Shown here: in pieces, positions 48,929 to 56,722 of the stretch
How the letters are laid out: each line of letters starts with the position of its first letter
How positions within the stretch are numbered: the stretch's first letter is position 1
Assembly (NCBI RefSeq): GCF_042887685.1
Contig: NZ_JBHVOS010000026.1
Coordinates: 1 to 64,000, forward strand
Direction: 5' to 3'
DNA: 64,000 nucleotides
Source of the DNA: Oerskovia sp042887685
GTDB lineage: Bacteria > Actinomycetota > Actinomycetes > Actinomycetales > Cellulomonadaceae
The notes under the pieces: model-generated
Told to the model about the DNA's origin: nothing
The model's input: only the letters and a program-made list of their open reading frames with translations
Database searches by the model: none
Position numbers and translations under genes: made by a program

Positions 48929-50128
48929 GTGACCAGCACGCAGGACCCCGACCCCGCCCGCCCGGAGGCCCGTGCAGACGTCCCGGCGACGCCCACGGGC
49001 CCCTCCCGCTGGATCGTCGCGATCGACGTCGGCGGGAGCGGCAGCCGCCTCGTCGCGGCAAGGCACGACACCGCGACCGGCGCCGCCACCACGGCGCACC
49101 GTACGAGCCTCACCGGCCGCCCGGTCGCGATCGGCCCTGAGGGCAGCAACGTCGCCGAGGTCGTGCACGACCTCGGTGCGGCGTTCGTCGCCGCCTGGAC
49201 CGAGACCCACGGCGAGCCTCCCGTGGTCGCTGCCGCCGCGGTCGGCGCGACGGGTGTCGCGACCCTCGTCCCGGACCCGGCCGTGATCCACGACGCGCTC
49301 CGCGCGAGCCTCGGGGCCGAGCGCACCGCGGTCGCCGCCGACGCCGTGACCGCCCACCTCGGCGCGCTCGGCGGCCGGGCCGGGGCCGTCGTCGCGGTCG
49401 GCACGGGCACGATCGCCCTGGGCACCGACCTCGCCGGGACCTGGCAGCGCGTCGACGGCTGGGGGCACCTCCTCGGCGACCTCGGTTCGGCGTCGTGGAT
49501 CGGCGCCCACGGGCTGCGGGCGGCGCTCGCCGCGCACGACCGCCGGTCGACGGGCGGCTCGCGCCCGTTGCTCGCGGCCGCCACGGCGCGGTTCGGCCCC
49601 GCGCCGACCTGGCCCGCACAGCTCTACACACGGCCCGACCGCGCCCAGGTCCTCGGGTCGTTCACGCCCGACGTCGCGGCAGCCGCCGCCGCGGGCGACC
49701 CCGCAGCCGTGCAGATCCTCACCGAGGCCGGACGACACCTGGCCGAGTCGCTCGCAGCGGCCCTCGTCCCCGGGCTGCCACCGCTCGCCGCAGCCACGGG
49801 TGGCGTCCTGGCCGCAGGCCCGTCCCTGACGGGCGCCCTCGCGCGCCGCTTCGCCGCGCTGCGCCCCGACGCCGAGCTCGTCCCCTCCGCAGGCACCCCG
49901 CTCGACGGTGCGCTGCACCTGGCCCGGCTGCTCGCCGAGGGCGCGGGGAGCGCCGACGGCGCCGAGGGTGCAGGGAGCGTCGACGGCACCGCAGCGCTCG
50001 TCGCGCACGAACCGTGGCTGAGCCTGGGAGGCTATGGCCCGGAACCGGCGCCCGCACCCGACTCCGGCAAGCGAACCGCCAGCCACCCCGACAGCCACCC
50101 GGCACCGATCACAGGAGATCCGACATGA
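48929..50128 (+). CDS. BadF/BadG family amino sugar kinase (GlcNAc/MurNAc kinase)
   Basis: 399 aa. ASKHA-fold ATP motifs: WIVAIDVGGSGSRLVAARHD (phosphate 1), AVVAVGTGTIALGTDLAG (phosphate 2), and GWGHLLGDLGSASWIGAHGLRAAL, as in BadF-type N-acetylglucosamine kinases and the clostridial MurNAc/GlcNAc kinase MurK. It would give GlcNAc-6-P (and possibly MurNAc-6-P, the MurQ substrate). The C-terminal 60 residues are Ala/Gly/Ser/Pro-rich and dispensable-looking. GTG 48929 lies 5 nt after CACAAT. ATGA overlap with the RpiR gene. Confidence 0.85.
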   Translation: MTSTQDPDPARPEARADVPATPTGPSRWIVAIDVGGSGSRLVAARHDTATGAATTAHRTSLTGRPVAIGPEGSNVAEVVHDLGAAFVAAWTETHGEPPVVAAAAVGATGVATLVPDPAVIHDALRASLGAERTAVAADAVTAHLGALGGRAGAVVAVGTGTIALGTDLAGTWQRVDGWGHLLGDLGSASWIGAHGLRAALAAHDRRSTGGSRPLLAAATARFGPAPTWPAQLYTRPDRAQVLGSFTPDVAAAAAAGDPAAVQILTEAGRHLAESLAAALVPGLPPLAAATGGVLAAGPSLTGALARRFAALRPDAELVPSAGTPLDGALHLARLLAEGAGSADGAEGAGSVDGTAALVAHEPWLSLGGYGPEPAPAPDSGKRTASHPDSHPAPITGDPT

Positions 50129-51012
50129 CAGGTGATGGACTCGTCCGCATCCGGCAGGCCCTGCCGACCCTCCGCCCGGCCGAGGCCCGGATCGCGGAGG
50201 CCGTGCTCGCGGACCCGGTCGCCGTCGTCGGCTCCACGATCAACGAGCTCGCGGCGCGAGCGGGCGCCTCGCAGGCCACGGTCGTGCGGTTCTGCCGCGC
50301 GATCGGCTACGCCGGCTACCCCGAGTTCCGGATCGACCTCGCCCAGGCCACGTCGCGGCGCGAGATGGAGCTCGAGCGATCGAACGTCGCGCACGGCGAG
50401 ATCAACGAGACCGACACGGCCGAGGACGTCGTCGCGAAGATCGCGTTCCACGAGGCGCGCACGATCGAGGAGACCGCGCGCATGCTCGACCTCGGCGCGC
50501 TCGAGCAGGTCGCTGCGGCGGTCGCGGCCGCGCCCCGGGTCGACGTGTTCGGCGTCGGGTCGAGCCAGCTCACCGGGCAGGACCTCGCGCAGAAGCTCCA
50601 GCGGATCGGGCTCGTGTGCTTCGCCGCGCCCGACCCGCACCTCCAGCTCCAGTCCGCGGCGCTGCTGCGCCCGGGTGCGGTCGCGATCGGGATCTCGCAC
50701 AGCGGGCAGACGGTCGAGACCAACCACGCGCTCGGCATCGCGCAGGCGCGCGGGGCGACGACCGTCGCGATCACGAACTTCCCCGAGTCGCCCCTGGGGC
50801 AGGAGGCCGCCATCGTCCTGGGCACCACGGCGCGCGAGACGCAGTTCCGCTCGGGCGCGCTGTCGAGCCGCATCGCGCAGCTCGCGGTCGTCGACTTCCT
50901 GTTCGTCCGCGTGGCCCAGCGCCTGTACGAGCAGACCAGCGCCAACCTCAAGGCGACCTACGACGCGGTCCAGCCCCACCGGCTCGACGGGGAGCGCAAG
51001 GCCCGGGCATGA
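50125..51012 (+). CDS. RpiR family regulator (MurR-like) with SIS domain
   Basis: 295 aa. N-terminal RpiR HTH: IRQALPTLRPAEARIAEAVLADPVAVVGSTINELAARAGASQATVVRFCRAIGYAGYPEFRIDLAQ. C-terminal SIS sugar-phosphate domain: RVDVFGVGSSQLTGQDLAQKLQRIG, AIGISHSGQTVETNHALGIAQARGATTVAITN and SGALSSRIAQLAVVDFLFV. E. coli MurR has the same design and responds to MurNAc-6-P; the genomic setting suggests the same ligand. Overlaps both neighbours by 4 bp (ATGA). Probable targets are the palindromes at 48905-48914 and 47317-47331. Confidence 0.92.
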   Translation: MTGDGLVRIRQALPTLRPAEARIAEAVLADPVAVVGSTINELAARAGASQATVVRFCRAIGYAGYPEFRIDLAQATSRREMELERSNVAHGEINETDTAEDVVAKIAFHEARTIEETARMLDLGALEQVAAAVAAAPRVDVFGVGSSQLTGQDLAQKLQRIGLVCFAAPDPHLQLQSAALLRPGAVAIGISHSGQTVETNHALGIAQARGATTVAITNFPESPLGQEAAIVLGTTARETQFRSGALSSRIAQLAVVDFLFVRVAQRLYEQTSANLKATYDAVQPHRLDGERKARA

Positions 51013-53876
51013 GCGTCTCCGCCGCGACGACGCGGGCCCTCGAGATCCGGACCGACCTCCTGACGCGGGTCGCCCAGGCGCACGACGCGTCGCACTACCT
51101 GCTGCGTCCCGAGGCGGTGGCCCGCGCCCAGGACGTGCCCGACGTCGTCGCGGCCTTCGCCGAGGCTCGTCGCCGCGGGCTGTCGGTCACGTTCCGCTCG
51201 GGCGGGACGAGCCTGTCGGGTCAGGCGTCGGGCGCAGGCCTGCTCGTGGACACGCGGACGCGCTTCACACGCGTCGAGGTGCTCGACGACGGCGCCCGCG
51301 TGCGCTGCCAGCCGGGCGTGACGCTGCGCTCGGTCAACGGGCGGCTCCTGCGTCACGGGCGGCGGCTCGGTCCCGACCCGGCGAGCGAGATCGCCTGCAC
51401 GATCGGCGGGGTCGTCGCGAACAACTCCTCGGGCATGGCCTGCGGGACGGTCGACACCGCGTACCGCACGATCGAGTCGATGACCCTCGTCCTGCCCAGC
51501 GGGACCGTGCTCGACACGGGCGCCCCGGACGCGGACGAGCGGCTGCGCGCCCTCGAGCCTGCGCTGCACCGTGGTCTGGCCGCGCTGCGCGACCGGGTGC
51601 GTGCGAGCGCGTCGATGCGCGCCACGATCGCGCACCAGTACTCCATGAAGAACACCATGGGCTACGGCGTCAACGCGTTCGTGGACCACGACTCCCCCGT
51701 CAAGATCCTGGAGCACCTGGTCGTCGGGTCCGAGGGGACGCTCGCGTTCGTGGCGGACGTGACGTTCCGGACCGTGCCCTTGCTGCCCGCGGCGTCGACC
51801 ACCCTCCTGGTCTTCGACGCGCTCGAGCACGCGACCGACGCCCTGGCGACGATCACCGCCTCGGGCGCGCGCGCGATCGAGCTGCTCGACGCGGCGTCGC
51901 TGCGCGTCGCGGCCGCCGACCCGCTCGCCGACGCCTCGATGCGGGCCTTCGCGACCGCGACGACCCAGACTGCCCTGCTCGTCGAGTACCAGGCCACGAC
52001 CGCCGACGGCCTCGAACCGTTCGAGGAGGCCGCGCGTCGCGTCATCGGCGACCTCGATCTCGCGACGCCCGCCGACCTCACGCGCGACCCCGCGGCACGT
52101 GGGCGTCTGTGGCGCGTGCGCAAGGGCCTGTACACCGCGGTGGCCGGTGCCCGGGCGCCGGGCAGCACGGCCCTGCTGGAGGACCTCGTCGTCCCGGTCC
52201 CCGACCTCACCGCGACGGTCGGCGACCTGGGCGGGCTCTTCGTGCAGCACGGCTACGACGACGCCGTGACGTTCGGGCACGCCAAGGACGGCAACCTGCA
52301 CTTCATGATCACCCCGCGCCTGTCCGACGACGGCGAGCTCGACCGGTTCGCGGCCTTCACCGAGGACATGGTGTCCCTGGTGCTGGACCGCGGCGGCTCG
52401 CTCAAGGCCGAGCACGGCACGGGTCGCATCATGGCGCCGTTCGTCCGTCGGCAGTTCGGGGACGACCTCTACGCCGTGATGCGCGAGGTCAAGGCGCTGT
52501 GCGACCCGACCGGCCTGCTCAACCCGGGTGTCCTCCTCACGGACGACGACGAGGCGCACCTGGCGCACCTCAAGCTCGTGCCTCCCGTCGGGAAGCCGGC
52601 AGCGGGAGACCTGGCCGAGGTCGTGGACCGGTGCGTCGAGTGCGGCTACTGCGAGCCCGCGTGCCCGTCGCGGACCGTCACGACGACCCCGCGCCAGCGC
52701 ATCGCGCTGCTGCGCGAGATGGTCACGGCTCCCCCGGCAGAGCTCGCGGAGCTCGAGCGCGCCTACGAGTACTCGGCCGTGGACACGTGCGCCGTGGACT
52801 CGCTGTGCGTGACCGCGTGCCCGGTCGGGATCGACACGGGCAAGGTCATGAAGGTCCGCCGCGCGCAGCGGCACGGCGCAGTCGTCCAGCGCGCCGGGCG
52901 CGCGGCGGCCGACCACTGGGGCGGCACGGTCACCGGCCTGCGCGGGGCGCTCGGCGTCGTCGACCACCTGCCCACCCCGCTCGTGACCGCCGCCTCGAAG
53001 GTCGGGCGGGCCGTGCTTGGTGCGGACGTGGTGCCGCTCGTCGGGTCCGACCTGCCCGGACCGGGACCACGCCGCGTGGCGTCGGTCGGGGCAGGCGCGG
53101 ACGCGTCGGTCGTCTTCTTCCAGTCGTGCATGGGCTCGCTCTTCTCCCCCGCCGAAGCCTCTCCCAGCCCGGGCGGCGTCGGCCCCGCGTTCCTCGCGCT
53201 GTGCGAGCGCGCGGGGATCACGGTCGCGATCCCCGAGGGGATCGCAGGACTGTGCTGCGGCACGCCCTGGGTCTCCAAGGGCCTGACCGACGGCGCCGCC
53301 GCGATGGCCGAGCGGACCTTCGACGCGCTCTGGGCCGCGACCGACGGCGGCCGCCTGCCGGTCGTCTCCGACGCGTCGAGCTGCACGCACGGGCTCGAGG
53401 GGATCGGCTCGCACCTGACCGGTGAGGCGCACGAGCGGTTCGAACGGCTACGTGTCCTGGACGCCGTGACGTTCGTGCGCAGCGACGTCCTGCCCGCGCT
53501 CGAGGCGAGCGGCCGCTCACCCCGGGCCGTCGGTTCGACGCTGGGCTCGCTCGTCCTGCACCCGACGTGCTCGTCGATCCACCTGGGGGTCGTCGGCGAC
53601 CTCGAGGCGGTCGCGCGGGCGGTGGCCGACGACGTCGTGCTCCCGCTCGACGCCGGATGCTGCGGGTTCGCCGGCGACCGCGGCATGCTCCACCCCGAGC
53701 TCACCGCGGCGGCGACGCGCGCCGAGGCCACCGAGCTCACGGCCCACGCACGCGATCACGGTCCCGCTGACGCGTACGCGTCGAGCAACCGGACGTGCGA
53801 GATGGGGCTGAGCCGGGCGACGGGGCAGGACTACGTGCACGTCGTCGAGCTGCTCGAGGCGGCTACCCGGCCCTGA
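51009..53876 (+). CDS. dld: FAD/Fe-S D-lactate dehydrogenase (fused GlcD-GlcF type)
   Basis: 955 aa. The N-terminal FAD domain (PCMH type) has VTFRSGGTSLSGQASGAGLLVDT and ACTIGGVVANNSSGMACG; the FAD-oxidase C domain follows with GHAKDGNLHFMI and KAEHGTGRIMAPF. From about residue 535 come two ferredoxin-type clusters (CVECGYCEPACPS; CAVDSLCVTACPVG) and then two CCG domains (CCGTPW; HPTCSSIHLG, DAGCCGFAGDRGML). This is the fused D-lactate dehydrogenase/glycolate oxidase architecture; the position after the kinase and RpiR genes, in a locus with murQ, argues for D-lactate. ATGA overlap with the RpiR gene. Confidence 0.88.
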   Translation: MSVSAATTRALEIRTDLLTRVAQAHDASHYLLRPEAVARAQDVPDVVAAFAEARRRGLSVTFRSGGTSLSGQASGAGLLVDTRTRFTRVEVLDDGARVRCQPGVTLRSVNGRLLRHGRRLGPDPASEIACTIGGVVANNSSGMACGTVDTAYRTIESMTLVLPSGTVLDTGAPDADERLRALEPALHRGLAALRDRVRASASMRATIAHQYSMKNTMGYGVNAFVDHDSPVKILEHLVVGSEGTLAFVADVTFRTVPLLPAASTTLLVFDALEHATDALATITASGARAIELLDAASLRVAAADPLADASMRAFATATTQTALLVEYQATTADGLEPFEEAARRVIGDLDLATPADLTRDPAARGRLWRVRKGLYTAVAGARAPGSTALLEDLVVPVPDLTATVGDLGGLFVQHGYDDAVTFGHAKDGNLHFMITPRLSDDGELDRFAAFTEDMVSLVLDRGGSLKAEHGTGRIMAPFVRRQFGDDLYAVMREVKALCDPTGLLNPGVLLTDDDEAHLAHLKLVPPVGKPAAGDLAEVVDRCVECGYCEPACPSRTVTTTPRQRIALLREMVTAPPAELAELERAYEYSAVDTCAVDSLCVTACPVGIDTGKVMKVRRAQRHGAVVQRAGRAAADHWGGTVTGLRGALGVVDHLPTPLVTAASKVGRAVLGADVVPLVGSDLPGPGPRRVASVGAGADASVVFFQSCMGSLFSPAEASPSPGGVGPAFLALCERAGITVAIPEGIAGLCCGTPWVSKGLTDGAAAMAERTFDALWAATDGGRLPVVSDASSCTHGLEGIGSHLTGEAHERFERLRVLDAVTFVRSDVLPALEASGRSPRAVGSTLGSLVLHPTCSSIHLGVVGDLEAVARAVADDVVLPLDAGCCGFAGDRGMLHPELTAAATRAEATELTAHARDHGPADAYASSNRTCEMGLSRATGQDYVHVVELLEAATRP

Positions 53877-53896
53877 CAGGTCCCCGCCCCCGACCG

Positions 53897-53936
53897 GTCA
53901 GGAGGAGCGCGACCCGGAGGTCACGCTCCTCCTGAC
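53897..53936. terminator. Bidirectional hairpin terminator
   Basis: GTCAGGAGGAGCG-c-GACC / GGTC-a-CGCTCCTCCTGAC: 18 positions, one mismatch, CGGA loop, between convergent dld and cimA. No U-tract. Confidence 0.7.
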
Positions 53937-53982
53937 ACTGTGCACGCTGGCGTCCGGGGCGGGCTGCGGCGGTGGCGCAGGC

Positions 53983-55647
53983 TCAGCGCGGCTGCACGCC
54001 CGCGTGGATCAGCCCGTAGATCGCCGAGTCCGTCAACGCCTCCCAGGCGGCCTCGATCAGGTTCGGCCCGACGCCCACGGTCGACCAGGACGTCGCCCCG
54101 TCGGTCGTCTCGATGAGGACGCGCGTGATGGCGTCCGTCCCCTGCTCGGTGTCGAGGATGCGGACCTTGAAGTCGATCAGCTCGAAGGCCTCGATCTCCG
54201 GGTACACGCGACGCAGCGCGAGCCGCAGCGCGTGGTCGAGCGCGTTGACGGGGCCGTTGCCCTCGCCCGTCTTGACGATGCGCTTGCCGCCGGCGTGCAG
54301 CTTGACCGTCGCCTCCGCCGTCGCCTCGGTGCCGCGTCCCCCGGCCCGCTCGACGATCGTGCGCCAGCTCTCGACCCGGAAGAACTGCGGCCGCTCCCCC
54401 GCGATCTCCTCGCGCAGGAGCAGCTCGAACGAGGCGTCGGCAGCGTCGAACGTGTACCCGCGGGCCTCGGCGTCCTTGACGCGGTGCGTCACGCGCGAGA
54501 GCACGTCACCCTGGTCCGAGAGGTCGAAACCCATCTCGCGCCCCTTGAGCTCGATCGACGCGCGGCCCGCCATGTCCGAGATGAGCATGCGCATGTCGTT
54601 GCCGACGAGTGTGGGCTCGATGTGCTGGTAGAGGTCCGGGTCGACCTTGATCGCCGAGGCGTGCAGCCCGGCCTTGTGCGCGAAGGCGCTCGCCCCCACG
54701 TACGGCTGGCGCGCGTACGGCGAGATGTTGGTGATCTCGCTGATGGCGTGCGCGATGCGCGTGGTCTCCTGCAGGCCCCCGTCGACGAGCAGGCTCCGGC
54801 CGTGCTTGAGCTCGAGGTTCGCGACGACCGTGATGAGGTCCGCGTTCCCGGTGCGCTCGCCGTAGCCGTTGACCGTCCCCTGGACGTGCGCGGCGCCCGC
54901 CGCCACAGCGGCGAGGGAGTTCGCGACCGCGCAGCCCGAGTCGTTGTGCGCGTGCATCCCGAGCAGGGGGTCGCCCGCCTGGGCGTGCAGCCCGTCCGGG
55001 ATCCCGACGGCGTCGCGCAGCTCCGTGACGATCTCGCCGACCCACTCCGGCAGCATGCCGCCGTTGGTGTCGCACAGCGCGACGACCTCGGCCCCCGCCG
55101 CGAACGCGGCCTCGACCGCCGCGCGCGAGTAGGCGGGGTCGAACCGGTAGCCGTCGAAGAAGTGCTCGGCGTCCAGCACGACGCGACGCCCCTCGGCCAC
55201 GAGGAACGCGACCGTGTCGGTGATCATGGCGAGGTTCTCGGCGCCCGTGGTCCGCAGCGCACGCTCGGCATGGCGGATGTCGGACTTGGCGACGAGCGTG
55301 ATCACGGGCGCCTGCGACGCGACGAGCGCCCGGACCTGCTGGTCGTCGGCGGCCCTGATCCCGGTCTTGCGGGTCGCGCCGAACGCCGCGAGGACCGCGT
55401 TCTTGAGCGTGAGCTCCTTCGCGGCACGGGAGAAGAAGTCCGTGTCCTTGGGGATGGCACCGGGCCAGCCACCCTCGATGAACCCGACGCCCAGCTCGTC
55501 CAGGAGCGGGGCGATCGCGAGCTTGTCGGCGACCGAGAGGTTCATGCCCTCCTGCTGCGCGCCGTCACGCAGGGTCGTGTCGTAGACGTGGAACGTCGAG
55601 GGTGCGCTCGCTGTGGCAGGAGCTACGGGGTTCACCTGGGAAGTCAT
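53983..55647 (-). CDS. cimA: Citramalate synthase
   Basis: 554 aa. CimA condenses pyruvate and acetyl-CoA to citramalate, the first step of the threonine-independent isoleucine route. HMGL-like TIM barrel: FHVYDTTLRDGAQQEGMNLSVADKL, EGGWPGAIPKDTDFF (family-specific), VVALCDTNGGMLPEWV, LLGMHAHNDSGCAVANSLAAVAAGA (metal-binding HAHND) and VNGYGERTGNADL. The C-terminal LeuA dimer/regulatory domain (about 410-540, VKLHAGGKRIVKTGEGNGPVNALDHALRLAL) is the site of isoleucine feedback in this family. The mRNA leader holds a peptide plus terminator. leuB (nearby) can serve later steps. Confidence 0.93.
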   Translation of the reverse strand: MTSQVNPVAPATASAPSTFHVYDTTLRDGAQQEGMNLSVADKLAIAPLLDELGVGFIEGGWPGAIPKDTDFFSRAAKELTLKNAVLAAFGATRKTGIRAADDQQVRALVASQAPVITLVAKSDIRHAERALRTTGAENLAMITDTVAFLVAEGRRVVLDAEHFFDGYRFDPAYSRAAVEAAFAAGAEVVALCDTNGGMLPEWVGEIVTELRDAVGIPDGLHAQAGDPLLGMHAHNDSGCAVANSLAAVAAGAAHVQGTVNGYGERTGNADLITVVANLELKHGRSLLVDGGLQETTRIAHAISEITNISPYARQPYVGASAFAHKAGLHASAIKVDPDLYQHIEPTLVGNDMRMLISDMAGRASIELKGREMGFDLSDQGDVLSRVTHRVKDAEARGYTFDAADASFELLLREEIAGERPQFFRVESWRTIVERAGGRGTEATAEATVKLHAGGKRIVKTGEGNGPVNALDHALRLALRRVYPEIEAFELIDFKVRILDTEQGTDAITRVLIETTDGATSWSTVGVGPNLIEAAWEALTDSAIYGLIHAGVQPR

Positions 55648-55831
55648 CGTGCCGCTCTCTGGGGAGATCTCGGGGTCCAGCGGTGCCGCCTGGGCGAGAC
55701 CACTCTAGGTGGATCGGGCGATCCGCTTCCGCGCTCGCCCGGAGGGTTCCTCGGTCCCACGCGCCGGGCGGTCGCTCTCGTGAAGCTCGTGCCCGGCGCT
55801 TCGATGCCCGACGGGGGTGGTGCCAGGCAAC

Positions 55832-55861
55832 AAAAAAACCCCCCGAGGGTGCGGGAGGTTT
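55832..55861 (-). terminator. Attenuator terminator in the cimA leader
   Basis: On the minus strand AAACCTCCCG-N6-CGGGGGGTTT forms a 10-bp stem (one G-U), followed by a run of seven U (plus-strand A 55832-55838). It is the only hairpin in the window with a full U-tract, lies 27 nt after a leader peptide stop and 185 bp before cimA. A second stem (GCGCG-CCGG / CCGG-CGCGC, 55889-55862) fills the space between stop codon and terminator. Confidence 0.85.
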
Positions 55862-55888
55862 GCGCGTCCGGTGTGATGGCCGGGCGCG

Positions 55889-55933
55889 CTACTCGATAAT
55901 GAGGTGGGAGACGAGGTGTGTCACAGGACACAT
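55889..55933 (-). CDS. cimA leader peptide (MCPVTHLVSHLIIE)
   Basis: A 14-codon ORF on the minus strand rich in Val, Leu and Ile (V4, L7, V8, L11, I12, I13), with the Ile pair ATT-ATC just before the last codon; ATT is a rare codon in this GC-rich genome. It ends right at the start of a hairpin that precedes a U-tract terminator, upstream of citramalate synthase. This is the layout of ribosome-mediated attenuation by Ile/Val/Leu supply. Confidence 0.75.
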   Translation of the reverse strand: MCPVTHLVSHLIIE

Positions 55934-56034
55934 GCTGCCACAGCAGCCGCCAGGATGGAACGGTGTCCACGGACTGAGCACGCCACACGCACCGAGCGCC
56001 CGGAACAGCAGCCTGCAACGACAGGAGACGCACC

Positions 56035-56613
56035 ATGAGCGACCCGAGCTTCCCTCCCCACGGCAACGTCCCGCCGTCCGGTTCGCCCGGTCACCCCCAG
56101 GGGGTGCCGCCCGCGATCCCGCCGGTGGTCCCACCCGATCCTCGCGCGGACTTCCCCGCCCCGCGCGAGCCCGTCAACCCGGCCGACCCGCGCCTCGCGG
56201 TCGAGGTCGGCCGCTTCTGGGCGGGCGCCGCCGCCACGGCGCTGGTGGCCGCGCTCATCGGCCTCGTGGCCGTGATCATCCTCGAACGGATCTTCTCGTT
56301 CACGCTCGTGCCACCGCCGGACATCTTCTCGACCGCCTCGCACCAGGCCGCGTTCGCGATCGACGGGGCGATCCTGGCCCTGCTCGCCGCGGGGCTGCTG
56401 CACGTGCTGATCCTCACGACCCCGCGTCCGCGGGCGTTCTTCGGCTGGATCATGGCTCTCGTGATCGTCGTCGTCACGGCCCTGCCGTTCGCCTGGACCA
56501 CGGACACGACGTCGGCGGTCCTGTCCGGGCTCGTGAACCTGCTCATCGGGGTCGCGGTCTGGTCGCTGCTCGCGGGCGTCGCGGGCAGGACGATCGTGCG
56601 CCGCCCGGCCTGA
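56035..56613 (+). CDS. Small membrane protein (DUF6069-like)
   Basis: 192 aa. A Pro-rich cytoplasmic start (about 55 residues) is followed by four hydrophobic segments: FWAGAAATALVAALIGLVAVIILERIF, AAFAIDGAILALLAAGLLHVLILT, AFFGWIMALVIVVVTALPFAW and AVLSGLVNLLIGVAVWSLLAGVAGRTI. The order and the A.G.LLHVL.LTTPRPRAFFGW stretch resemble DUF6069, an actinobacterial family of unknown function; this match is tentative. It has its own promoter and a hairpin terminator after it, and no operon partner. Confidence 0.65.
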   Translation: MSDPSFPPHGNVPPSGSPGHPQGVPPAIPPVVPPDPRADFPAPREPVNPADPRLAVEVGRFWAGAAATALVAALIGLVAVIILERIFSFTLVPPPDIFSTASHQAAFAIDGAILALLAAGLLHVLILTTPRPRAFFGWIMALVIVVVTALPFAWTTDTTSAVLSGLVNLLIGVAVWSLLAGVAGRTIVRRPA

Positions 56614-56649
56614 CCCGCGTTGAGCCGGCCTGCCCCGGGCCGACACGCC

Positions 56650-56704
56650 GAGTGCGGAGCACCTGTCGTCGATCGCGTCGATCGGCGACGGCTGCTCCGC
56701 ACTC
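56650..56704. terminator. Bidirectional hairpin terminator
   Basis: GAGTGCGGAGCA (56650-56661) pairs perfectly with 56693-56704, and the inner part continues imperfectly to a GATCGCGTCGATC top. It lies between the convergent membrane protein gene and ilvE. Confidence 0.65.
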
Positions 56705-56722
56705 AGCGGGACGTCGGGAACC

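Larger units (their letters stand above)
55648..56034. other. Intergenic region between cimA and the DUF6069-like gene
   Basis: 387 bp. Minus strand: the cimA leader with leader peptide, pause/antiterminator stem and terminator (55933-55832), then about 180 nt of GC-rich leader before the cimA start without a recognised element. Plus strand: promoter of the membrane protein gene, with SD AGGAG just before its ATG. Confidence 0.6.

Noticed and set aside
56035..56613. cimA-type attenuator acting on the plus-strand membrane protein gene
   Set aside because: The leader peptide and U-tract are oriented to the minus strand; on the plus strand the hairpin starts with A-runs and lies upstream of an ordinary SD-led gene.
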